Below, piece by piece: positions 1 to 7,184 of a stretch of 64,000 nucleotides of DNA. Within the stretch, counting starts at the first letter, position 1, and each line of letters starts with the position of its first letter. The stretch is from Streptosporangium sp040640155 (GTDB taxonomy: Bacteria; Actinomycetota; Actinomycetes; Streptosporangiales; Streptosporangiaceae): assembly GCF_040640155.1 (NCBI RefSeq), contig NZ_JBFABE010000019.1, forward strand, positions 1 to 64,000, written 5' to 3'. The position numbers and the translations under genes were made by a program. The notes below the pieces were generated by a model. It was not told the origin of the DNA. It made no database searches and saw nothing but the letters and a program-made list of their open reading frames with translations.

Positions 1-93
1 GAGGTGGGCGTCGAGGCGCTGATCGGCACGATGATCGAGGTGCCGCGCGCCGCGCCCCCAGGGTCCGCGCCACCGGCTCCACGTGCCGGGTGA
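1..93 (+). pseudogene. 3' fragment of pyruvate phosphate dikinase-like gene
   Basis: The frame open from base 1 encodes VEALIGTMIEVPRAA, which closely matches the conserved C-terminal part of pyruvate, phosphate dikinase (family motif GTMIE-PRAALTA), just before the FGTNDLTQ block. Directly after PRAA the reading becomes Pro/Ala-rich (PPGSAPPAPRAG) and stops at 91-93, so the downstream family sequence is absent. I infer a gene that enters from the left and is truncated near base 55, probably non-functional. The fragment is short, so chance similarity cannot be excluded. Confidence 0.5.
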
Positions 94-180
94 CGTGCCC
101 GGTTATCGGTCCGCCACTCCCCCGGGGCGGCGGACCGTACGCGAAAACCTCCCCATCGCGCCTTACCGTCCCTTGACCCC

Positions 181-276
181 GTCCCCGTCCCCGTCCCCGT
201 CCCCGTTCGCGCGCGTGCTCGTCGCGAGGTCCGGGAGGGCGGACCGGGCCCGACCGGGCCGACCGGGCCGACCGGC
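181..276. repeat. short tandem repeats: GTCCCC x4 and GACCGGGCC x3-4
   Basis: Four perfect copies of the hexamer GTCCCC occupy 181-204. A second block at 242-275 repeats GACCGGGCC three to four times. They lie between the broken dikinase end and the secreted-protein gene, where I see no coding signal. Confidence 0.8.
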
Positions 277-370
277 GCCACGACGCCCCGAGGGGACGTT
301 CGTCCCGGCCAGGACATCCACCCTGGGTGATACTCGATCACGCATGGTAGTCAAAGGAAAGGGGTTCCCC

Positions 371-862
371 ATGCGTGCTCGTCCCGCCTCGGCCGCCGCC
401 ACGCTGCTCGCGGCCGCCTCCCTGGCCATGGCGCTTCCCGCCGCGGCCGCCACGACCGATCCCGTCCCGCCCGGGACCTACGTGATCGCCAACTCCGCGG
501 GACAGTGCCTGCGCACCGAGGGCGTCTTCAACGCGAAGGTCACCCTCGGCCCGTGCGACACCAGGTGGAAGGTCACTCCCGCCGACGAGGAGGGGGCGGT
601 CGTGATCCGGCACGCGGACACCGGCAACTGCATGGCCTTCGCGCTGGAACGCATCTATCCCCCGAGGGTCGCGACGATCCCGTGCGAGGTGGGCGGCGCG
701 GCGCAGGGCTGGCTCGTGCGCGAGGCCGAGGCCGAGCGGGTCACCATCGCCGGCCCGCGGGGAGGGGGCTACGTGACCGGGACGGGGGCCGACCGGCCGC
801 TGGTGATACTGCCCGACGACGAGTCCGCCGACCGGCGGCTGTGGACGTTCAGGCAGGCCTGA
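371..862 (+). CDS. secreted ricin B-lectin-like small protein
   Basis: A protein of 163 aa. The start at 371 is chosen because AAAGGAAAGGGG lies just upstream and the next ~27 residues form a classical signal peptide (MRARP, Ala/Leu-rich core, ALPAAAA cleavage region). An upstream in-frame start at 83 would bury this signal. The mature part has repeated short beta-type units with paired cysteines (GQCLRTEG, PCDTRW, TGNCMAF, IPCEVGG) and regularly placed Trp (W-K-V, W-L-V, W-T-F), as in ricin-type or RICIN-like beta-trefoil lectins. I infer an extracellular carbohydrate-binding or inhibitor-like protein. No catalytic motif is visible and the substrate is unknown. Confidence 0.7.
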   Translation: MRARPASAAATLLAAASLAMALPAAAATTDPVPPGTYVIANSAGQCLRTEGVFNAKVTLGPCDTRWKVTPADEEGAVVIRHADTGNCMAFALERIYPPRVATIPCEVGGAAQGWLVREAEAERVTIAGPRGGGYVTGTGADRPLVILPDDESADRRLWTFRQA

Positions 863-1014
863 GGGCGTCGGCCCCGCTTCGAGGGCGTCACCCCCCGGGC
901 CGGGCCGCGTCCGGGGGGCGACCTCGTCCGGGCGGACGACGACGCCGCTCCCGCGACGGGGTGTACAAAGGTCGGCATGCGATGGTGTGATTTTTCCGTA
1001 GAAGCCGGGCGCTC

Positions 1015-2184
1015 GTGACGGCCGGTCCGCTCGACCGGCGCGACCGGGTGCGCGGCTGCCTGCTGGGCGGCGCGCTCGGCGACGCGCTCGGAGCGCCCGT
1101 CGAGTTCGAATCGATCGGGAGGATCCGCGGGCGGTACGGCCGCGGTGGCCTGACCGGCCCGGTCCCGGACTGGCGCGGCAAGGTCGGCCTGATCACCGAC
1201 GACACGCAGATGACGCTGTTCACCGTGGAGGGCCTGCTGCGTGGCGGGGACGTCGACGCGGTCCGGCGGGCCTACCTGCGCTGGCTGGACACCCAGGAGC
1301 ACGACTCTCCCCCGCCTCCCTCCGCCACCGCGAACGCGGGCACGATGAACAGCGCGGGCACGGCGGACGGCGCGGGCACGGCGAACGCGGGCACGGCCGG
1401 TGAGGCGGTGCGCACCGGCGGGCTCCGCGAGCAGGCCTGGCTCTACTCACAGCGCGCCCCGGGAAACGCCTGCCTGTCGGGCCTGCGCAAGCTGCGGCGC
1501 GGCGCCCCGCCGTTCGTCCCGGTACCGTCCGGCGGACGGGGACCGGTGAACCCCGACTCCAAGGGCTGCGGGACCGTCATGCGCTCGGCCCCCTTCGGCC
1601 TGGCCTCGCCGAGTGCCCGTCACGCCTTCGACCTGGCCGCCGACTGCGCCCAGATCACCCACGGTCACCCCACCGGCTACCTGTCCGCCGGCGCCCTCGC
1701 CGCCCTCGTCCACTTCCTGGTGGAGGACGCGACACCGGATCGGGGCGAGCCCCTGGCCCGGGCCGTGCGGGAGACGACGGACCTGCTGGCGACGTATCCC
1801 GCGCACGAGGAGACCACCGGGGCGCTGCGCGCCGCCGTCCGCCTCGCCGCGGAGGGCGACCCGACCCCGGAGAGGGTCGAGTCGCTCGGGGGCGCCTGGG
1901 TCGCCGAGGAGGCGCTCGCGATCGCCGTCTACTGCGCCCTGCTGAACCCGGGACCGGGTGACGTCGGGGCGGCCCTGCTGCTCGCGGTCAACCACTCCGG
2001 GGACAGCGACTCCACCGGCGCCGTCTGCGGCAACCTGCTGGGCGCCCTGCACGGCGAGGCCGCGCTGCCCGGCGACTGGCTCGCCCACCTGGAGGGCCGC
2101 GACGCCATCGCCGGACTGGCCGACGACCTCGCGGCCCGCTCCGGGGACGGTCACCGGGCCACCGGCACCTGGCTCGCCCGCTAA
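1015..2184 (+). CDS. ADP-ribosylglycohydrolase family protein
   Basis: A protein of 389 aa with a GTG start. Family motifs are clear: GALGDALGAPVE at residues 19-30, the metal-binding TDDTQMT at 61-67 and the C-terminal GDSDSTGA near 329-336, the Asp-rich di-Mg2+ site of DraG/ARH3-type hydrolases. The family removes ADP-ribose from proteins, nucleic acids or small molecules in the cytoplasm. A low-complexity insert at residues ~104-132 consists of A/G/T/N repeats (AGT units) encoded by a 12-15 bp tandem repeat at 1324-1401, in a loop position, and could vary in length. The gene stands alone and converges on the cholesterol oxidase gene. Its substrate cannot be told from sequence. Confidence 0.9.
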   Translation: MTAGPLDRRDRVRGCLLGGALGDALGAPVEFESIGRIRGRYGRGGLTGPVPDWRGKVGLITDDTQMTLFTVEGLLRGGDVDAVRRAYLRWLDTQEHDSPPPPSATANAGTMNSAGTADGAGTANAGTAGEAVRTGGLREQAWLYSQRAPGNACLSGLRKLRRGAPPFVPVPSGGRGPVNPDSKGCGTVMRSAPFGLASPSARHAFDLAADCAQITHGHPTGYLSAGALAALVHFLVEDATPDRGEPLARAVRETTDLLATYPAHEETTGALRAAVRLAAEGDPTPERVESLGGAWVAEEALAIAVYCALLNPGPGDVGAALLLAVNHSGDSDSTGAVCGNLLGALHGEAALPGDWLAHLEGRDAIAGLADDLAARSGDGHRATGTWLAR

Positions 2185-2214
2185 CCCGTCCCCTGACCCG
2201 GGGCTCGCCGCCCG

Positions 2215-2250
2215 CCCTGCCCCCGGCTCCGGCCGGAGCCGGGGGCAGGG
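2215..2250. terminator. 36-bp perfect palindrome, bidirectional terminator
   Basis: A perfect 18+18 bp inverted repeat (CCCTGCCCCCGGCTCCGG and its complement, no loop) sits exactly between the convergent ends of the ADP-ribosylglycohydrolase and cholesterol oxidase genes. There is no U-run, as is usual in actinomycetes. Its position makes a two-way terminator the simplest reading. Confidence 0.8.
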
Positions 2251-2257
2251 GCGCGGG

Positions 2258-3901
2258 TCAGAGGTCGACGTCTATGATCTTCTCGATGTTCCGTTCGGCG
2301 AGTGCCGTGATGGTGACGAACGGGTTGACGGTGGTGTTGCCGGGGATCAGCGAGCCGTCGACGACGTACAGGCCGGGGTAGGCGGTCAGGCGGCCGTAGT
2401 TGTCGGTGGCCCTGTTCAGCACCGCGCCGCCGAGCGGGTGGTAGGTGAGGTGGTCGCCCCAGATCTTGTAGACGCCGAAGAGGTCGGTCCGGTAGATCGT
2501 CCCCTCCTTGGAATTGATCTTGTCGAAGATCGTCCTGGCCATGTCGATGGACGGCTGCTTCCAGGAGGCCTGCCAGTTCAGCTCGACCCTGCCGGTCGCG
2601 GCGTTCCAGGAGAACTGCGCGCGGTTCGGGTTCCTGGTGATCGACAGGTAGAACGAGGCGAAGGTCTCGATGCCGGTGGGCAGCGGGGCGACCTCGGCGA
2701 ACGCGCCGCCGGCGGCCCAGTTGTCGATGCCGGAGCAGGGGATGGACGACTGGAGCGCACCGGTCGGGTCCCACAGGTGGTTGGCCCGCCCGCACATGAC
2801 GTTGCCGTTGTCGCCCCACCCCTTGCCGATCTCGCCGTTCAGGGCGGGCAGCACGCCGGTGGCCCTCAGCTTCACCAGCAGCTTGCTGGTGCCGACGCTG
2901 CCGGCGGCGAAGAACACCCGGCCGGCGGTCACGGCCTTGGTGGCCGTGACGGCGCCGCCGGTGTCGAGCTGCTCGATGACGACCCGGTAGCGTCCCCCGG
3001 ACGCCGGGGCGACCGAGGTGACCCGGTGCAGCGGCGAGATCGCGACCCTGCCGGTGGCCGCCGCCCGGGCGAGGTAGGTCTTCTGCAGGGACTTCTTGCC
3101 GTGGTTGTTGCCGTAGAGGATCTCCCCGGCCAGTGCCGACCTGGTGGCGGTCCCGGCCGCCTCCCGCTTCATGTAGTCCCAGTCGTACACGTCGGGCACG
3201 AAGACGAACGGGAAGCCGGAGCGCTGGGCGTGCTTGCGGCCGACCCGGGAGTACTGGTAGCACTCGGTGGAGTCGAACCAGGCGGGGTCGACGGTGCCGA
3301 CCCCGAGCCCGGCGTTGGCGCGGGGGTAGTAGACGCCGTACATCTCGTCGGCGTTCACCGACGGCAGGACGGCGGCGAAGTTCTCGCGGCGGGGGACGAC
3401 CGCCATGCCGCCGTTGACCAGCGACCCGCCGCCGACGCCCCGGCCCTGGTAGACCGTGATCCCGCCGAACTCCTCGGCGTCCAGGATGCCGGTGTAGCGA
3501 GGGATGTCCCGGTCGATCGGGAAGCCGAGGAAGTAGTTGAGGGGTGCCTTGGTCCTGGTGCGCAGCCAGTAGGAGCGCCTGTCCGGCTCGCGCGTGTTGC
3601 AGAAGATCTTGCCGTCGGGGCCGGGGGTGTCCCAGGCCATGCCCATCTCGATCATGTGCACGTCGACGCCCGCCTGGGCCAGACGCAGGGCGGCGACCGC
3701 GCCGCCGTACCCGGTGCCGATCACCAGGGCCGGGACGTGGGCCCCGTCGGCGATGACGGGAGCCGCCGAGGCGGCGTGCGCCCGGGCCGCGCCCGCCTGG
3801 CCCCCGAGGGCCGCAGCGCCCAGGATGGAACCGGTTGCAGTGATGAATCCGCGACGCGAGACGCCCTTCGAGCCAGCACCTTCGTGGGCTGTACCGGCCA
3901 T
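2258..3901 (-). CDS. choA: cholesterol oxidase, GMC-type, Tat-exported
   Basis: A protein of 547 aa. A twin-arginine signal (SRRGFI at 15-20 followed by an Ala/Gly hydrophobic stretch) is followed by the FAD-binding GTGYGGAVAALRLAQAG near 62-78. The C-terminal half contains YHPLGG (His488) and GNTTVNPF (Asn526), equivalent to the active-site His and Asn of class I Streptomyces/Brevibacterium cholesterol oxidase. The closing DGSLIPGN..NPFVTITALAERN block is diagnostic. The enzyme oxidises cholesterol to cholest-4-en-3-one with O2, outside the cell. Start: ATG preceded by AAAGGAG. A KstR-like palindrome 28-39 bp upstream suggests steroid control. Other secreted GMC sterol oxidases are the only close alternative. 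Confidence 0.92.
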   Translation of the reverse strand: MAGTAHEGAGSKGVSRRGFITATGSILGAAALGGQAGAARAHAASAAPVIADGAHVPALVIGTGYGGAVAALRLAQAGVDVHMIEMGMAWDTPGPDGKIFCNTREPDRRSYWLRTRTKAPLNYFLGFPIDRDIPRYTGILDAEEFGGITVYQGRGVGGGSLVNGGMAVVPRRENFAAVLPSVNADEMYGVYYPRANAGLGVGTVDPAWFDSTECYQYSRVGRKHAQRSGFPFVFVPDVYDWDYMKREAAGTATRSALAGEILYGNNHGKKSLQKTYLARAAATGRVAISPLHRVTSVAPASGGRYRVVIEQLDTGGAVTATKAVTAGRVFFAAGSVGTSKLLVKLRATGVLPALNGEIGKGWGDNGNVMCGRANHLWDPTGALQSSIPCSGIDNWAAGGAFAEVAPLPTGIETFASFYLSITRNPNRAQFSWNAATGRVELNWQASWKQPSIDMARTIFDKINSKEGTIYRTDLFGVYKIWGDHLTYHPLGGAVLNRATDNYGRLTAYPGLYVVDGSLIPGNTTVNPFVTITALAERNIEKIIDVDL

Positions 3902-3927
3902 GTGACGCTCCTTTCTGGAAACAAAAT

Positions 3928-3941
3928 GAGAACATGTTCTA
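3928..3941 (-). promoter_or_regulatory. KstR-like operator upstream of cholesterol oxidase
   Basis: On the minus strand this reads TAGAACATGTTCTC, containing the perfect 12-bp palindrome AGAACATGTTCT. The published KstR consensus is TnnAACnnGTTnnA; seven of its eight fixed bases match. It lies 27 bp before the cholesterol oxidase start and next to a possible -10 (TATGTA). I infer control by a KstR-type TetR repressor of cholesterol catabolism. Confidence 0.65.
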
Positions 3942-4083
3942 CATAGTGTTCGCGCCTTGGATCATCGCTTGCCAAAGGTGGTTCACGGCCGGTCGGCCGG
4001 TCGGCCTCCCGGATCGGGACGCGTCCGCCCGTACGCCTGGACGCGGGGTCAGGGCGTCCCCGCCCGCGGGCCGGGACGCGGGG

Positions 4084-4596
4084 TCAGGGTGTGTCCGCCC
4101 GGGTGCCCGAGGGCGACGGGCCGCCCGTCAGGACGCACATGGTGTCCAGGCCCAGCACGTGGTTGAGCCTGCCGAACGCCAGCCAGGAGCCGAGGCTCAT
4201 GCTCAGCTCCACGATCTCCGCCTGGCTGTAGTGCGCGGTCATCCTGGCCCAGAACTCGTCGCCGAGCCCGTGGTGGTCCAGGGCGTACCGTTCGGCGTAC
4301 TCGGCCGCCAGGCGGGTGCGGTCGTCGAAGGCGCCGGTGGTACGCCACCGGGCGACCGCGTCGGCGAACCCCTCCTCGACCTTCTCGCCGTCCCGCTCGG
4401 TCCGCCAGTCGAGACAGAAGACGCACCCGTTGATCTGGGCGATCCGCAGCCGCGCGGCCTCGAACTCGCGCAGCCCCAGGGTCGTGTGGGCGTAGACCGC
4501 CATCGAGAACCTCGACGCGGCGGGCCCGATGCCCGGGATCATCTCCCCCCACACGTACTCGATCGCGTCCCTGCCCTCGGGGATGTCGATGTTCAC
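4084..4596 (-). CDS. carboxymuconolactone decarboxylase (AhpD-like) family protein
   Basis: A protein of 170 aa with a GTG start. The CMD/AhpD signature is NGCVFCLDWRTERDG with Cys58-x-x-Cys61, followed by a helix with conserved His (YALDHH). Members act as alkylhydroperoxidase-like thiol reductants or as decarboxylases; this subtype is usually annotated only to family level. The start GTG overlaps the stop of the upstream oxidoreductase (GTGA, 4593-4596), so the two are translationally coupled. The upstream KstR2-like site would regulate both. Substrate unknown. Confidence 0.85.
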   Translation of the reverse strand: MNIDIPEGRDAIEYVWGEMIPGIGPAASRFSMAVYAHTTLGLREFEAARLRIAQINGCVFCLDWRTERDGEKVEEGFADAVARWRTTGAFDDRTRLAAEYAERYALDHHGLGDEFWARMTAHYSQAEIVELSMSLGSWLAFGRLNHVLGLDTMCVLTGGPSPSGTRADTP

Positions 4597-5675
4597 GGTC
4601 GTCTCCTTCCGAGCCTGCCGGTCGCGGGACGCAGCGGGACGTCGAGCGCGTCGTAGAGTCCGGGTTCCGCCTCCACGAGCCAGTGGACCGCGCCCACCAG
4701 GCGGCCGACCGCGGTGGCGTTCCCGCCCGCGGCCCGGTTGCCGCCGGCGTCCGTGGCCTCGACCGTGACCTCGATGCGCGGGTCACCCTCGATGATGACC
4801 CGGTGCGCGCCGTCCCCGCCGCCGGGCGGGACCGGCCAGTCCGGGGCACAGGAGGCGTGGATGCGCGTGACGTGCTCGACGACGATCCGGGGGACGCCGC
4901 CGACGACGCCCCGCACCTCGAACCGCACCGCACCCTGGGTGCCGGCCGCGAACTCCCCCATCGTCGCGGTGCCCACCGTGGCCTCCAGCGGACGCCGCTG
5001 GAGGGTCTCGGTGATCTCGTCGAGCTCGACGCCGAGGGCGCGGGCCATCAGCCGCACCTGGCCGCCCCACACCATGGTCGGGACCGTCGGCGCGAGCATC
5101 GGCGGCTCGTAGTCCATCGGCTGGCCCATGCCGACGAGGTACCGCACCGAGTCGGGCTGGTCGTAGGCGGAGTAGTCGAAGATCTCCTGGCAGCGGACCA
5201 CGTCCACGACGGTGCCGAGCCCGCTGACCAGCAGCGGCAGCACGTCGTTGCCCCAGCCGGGGTCGACGCCGGAGACGAACAGCGAGCCGCCGCCCTCGGC
5301 GACGGCGGCCAGCACCGCCTCCCTCGTCCCGGCCGGGGCGTTGCGCTGGTCGTAGAGCGCGTACAGGGCGGGGGTGACGACCACGGCTCCGGCCCGGACC
5401 GCCCGGACGACGTCGGCCAGGGCCTCGTCCGGGCGGATGTCGCCGGAGGCCGCGTACACCACGGCGCCGGGGGCGGCGGCCAGCACCGCGCCGGCGTCGT
5501 CGGTCGCGGTGACCCCGAGTTCGTGCCCGAGCCCGGCGAGCTCGCCCGCGTCGCGGCCCACCTTGCCGGGGTCGTGGACGAGCACGGCGGTGAGTTCCAG
5601 TGCCGGGTGGGCCTCGACGGCACGGATGGCCGCGCGGCCGATGTTGCCGGTTCCCCAGACGACGGTGGACACCAT
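4593..5675 (-). CDS. NAD(P)H-dependent oxidoreductase, dihydrodipicolinate reductase-like
   Basis: A protein of 360 aa starting MVSTVVWGTGNIGRAAIRAV, a Rossmann GxGxxG motif at the very N-terminus that fixes the ATG at 5675. The layout (N-terminal nucleotide-binding domain, central SGVDPGWGNDVLPLL block, C-terminal mixed domain) resembles the dihydrodipicolinate reductase-like/2,4-diaminopentanoate dehydrogenase-like proteins common in actinomycetes next to lipid or steroid genes. It is probably not a lysine-pathway enzyme, because the DapB substrate motifs are not evident. First gene of a two-gene operon with the CMD protein. A longer upstream reading to 5945 is rejected: it is Arg/Gly low complexity and crosses the operator. 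Confidence 0.8.
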   Translation of the reverse strand: MVSTVVWGTGNIGRAAIRAVEAHPALELTAVLVHDPGKVGRDAGELAGLGHELGVTATDDAGAVLAAAPGAVVYAASGDIRPDEALADVVRAVRAGAVVVTPALYALYDQRNAPAGTREAVLAAVAEGGGSLFVSGVDPGWGNDVLPLLVSGLGTVVDVVRCQEIFDYSAYDQPDSVRYLVGMGQPMDYEPPMLAPTVPTMVWGGQVRLMARALGVELDEITETLQRRPLEATVGTATMGEFAAGTQGAVRFEVRGVVGGVPRIVVEHVTRIHASCAPDWPVPPGGGDGAHRVIIEGDPRIEVTVEATDAGGNRAAGGNATAVGRLVGAVHWLVEAEPGLYDALDVPLRPATGRLGRRRP

Positions 5676-6043
5676 GGGCGGAGCGTAGCAAGCGCTTGGT
5701 TTGGTGTATAGTGCCGCCGCCCCACCGGATCGCCGCCGTCGCCACCCGCGTCCCCGCGGGCGCGTCCTCCCCCGCGTGCCCCGCCCGTCCTCCTCCTCCG
5801 CGTCCCGGCACGCCTCTTCTCCGCGTCCCGGCACGCCCCTTCTCCCGCGCCTCCCGCGCCCCCGCCCCCTCTCCCCGGCGCGTCCCGTCCGCCCGGAGGT
5901 CCCCGGTCCGCGACAATGGCCGGACCGCCCGCAGAACGACGGCACCGGCCCGTGGAACGAGACCGCGCGCCGCTGTGTGCATCAGTACCTTCTCGTTCCT
6001 TCCTCCCACGGTCACAGTCGGACGCGACCCTGAGGAGATGAGC
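5676..6043. other. divergent promoter region, no gene
   Basis: 368 bp between the divergent oxidoreductase and methyltransferase genes. The first 30 bp hold the KstR2-like operator and a minus-strand -10-like TATACA at about 5704-5710. Bases 5760-5900 are a C/T-rich stretch with no convincing reading frame. The methyltransferase ribosome binding site GAGGAG lies at 6032-6037. Confidence 0.6.
5687..5700. promoter_or_regulatory. KstR2-type operator (AGCAAGCGCTTGGT)
   Basis: The 14-mer AGCAAGCGCTTGGT matches every fixed base of the published KstR2 consensus AnCAAGnnCTTGnT. It lies 11 bp before the oxidoreductase ATG and just downstream of a TATACA -10-like box on the minus strand, a repressor position over the transcription start. 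Other TetR-family regulators use CAAGCGCTTG-like sites, so the regulator is an inference. Confidence 0.6.
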
Positions 6044-7096
6044 ATGGAGAAGACCACCGGGGAGTTCGCCGAGCGGCTGTTCGCCTCGGCGCTCGGGACG
6101 ATCGAGATCCTGTCGGTGCACGTCGGCGACCGGCTGGGCTGGTACCGGGCGCTCGCCGACCACGGCCCGGCCACGCCCGCCGAGCTCGCGGCCCGAACCG
6201 GCTGCGCCGAGCGCTACGCCCGGGAGTGGCTGGAGCAGCAGGCCTGCTCGGCCGTCCTGACCGTCGAGGACGACGGCCGTTTCGCGCTGCCGCCCGCCGC
6301 CGCGGAGGTGCTGACCGACACCACCAGCCTGTCCTACCTGGCGCCGGTGGCGCGGATGCTGGCCGGAGCCGCCGTCCAGTTGCCCGCCCTGCTGGAGGCG
6401 TACCGGACCGGCGGCGGTGTCGGCTGGTCGCGGTTCGGCGCCGACGTGCGCGAGTCGCAGGCCGACATGAACCGCCCCTGGTTCGAGCGGGAGCTGGCCG
6501 GCGCCCTGGCGTCGGTCCCCGACCTGGACGCGGTGCTGGCCCGCCCGGACGCCCGGATCGCCGACCTCGGCTGCGGCGCGGGCTGGTCCACCGCCGCACT
6601 GGCCCGCGCCTACCCGGACGCGCTGGTCGAGGGCCTGGACGTGGACGCCCCCTCGGTGGAGGCGGCCACCGCCAACGCGGCCGCGGCCGGGCTCGCGGGC
6701 CGGGTGTCCTTCGCCGTACGCGACGCCGCCTCGCTGGAGGCGGGCCGCTACGACGCGGTCTTCGCCTTCGAGTGCCTGCACGACATGCCCCGTCCGGTGA
6801 GCACGCTGGAAGCGGCGCGCCGCGCGATCCGGCCGGGCGGGCAGGTCGTCGTCATGGACGAGGCAGTCGGCGAGACCTTCACCGCGCCCGGCGACCAGAC
6901 CGACCAGGTGATGTACGGGTTCAGCCTGTTCATCTGCCTGCCCGACGGGATGGCGGAACGTCCCTCGGCCGCGACCGGCACCGTGATGCGGCCGGACACG
7001 CTCCGCCACTACGCCCGGGAGGCCGGGTTCGCCGACATCGAGGTGCTGCCGATCGAGGGGTTCGGCCTCTGGCGCTTCTACCGCCTGCTGCCGTAG
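6044..7096 (+). CDS. class I SAM-dependent methyltransferase with N-terminal winged helix
   Basis: A protein of 350 aa. Of two in-frame ATGs (6038, 6044), the second is favoured because GAGGAG at 6032-6037 gives 6 nt spacing. Residues ~20-80 look like the winged-helix dimerisation region of O-methyltransferase-like enzymes (PATPAELAARTGCAERYAREWLE). The SAM-binding motif I is IADLGCGAGWST near 171-182, motif II is an acidic residue in VEGLDVD and motif IV is FAFECLHDMPRP. A metabolite methyltransferase is likely; the substrate is unknown. It diverges from the KstR2-site operon and could share its promoter region. Confidence 0.85.
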   Translation: MEKTTGEFAERLFASALGTIEILSVHVGDRLGWYRALADHGPATPAELAARTGCAERYAREWLEQQACSAVLTVEDDGRFALPPAAAEVLTDTTSLSYLAPVARMLAGAAVQLPALLEAYRTGGGVGWSRFGADVRESQADMNRPWFERELAGALASVPDLDAVLARPDARIADLGCGAGWSTAALARAYPDALVEGLDVDAPSVEAATANAAAAGLAGRVSFAVRDAASLEAGRYDAVFAFECLHDMPRPVSTLEAARRAIRPGGQVVVMDEAVGETFTAPGDQTDQVMYGFSLFICLPDGMAERPSAATGTVMRPDTLRHYAREAGFADIEVLPIEGFGLWRFYRLLP

Positions 7097-7184
7097 ACGC
7101 CCCCGGCCGCCCGGTTCGCCGCCTGCTCCCCACGGGCGACCCGGGCCCGCCGGTTCACCGCCTGCTCGCTCGGACGGCCCCGGC

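Noticed and set aside
1958..3946. 662-codon plus-strand frame across the cholesterol oxidase gene
   Set aside because: Shadow of the minus-strand cholesterol oxidase, whose catalytic motifs are clear.
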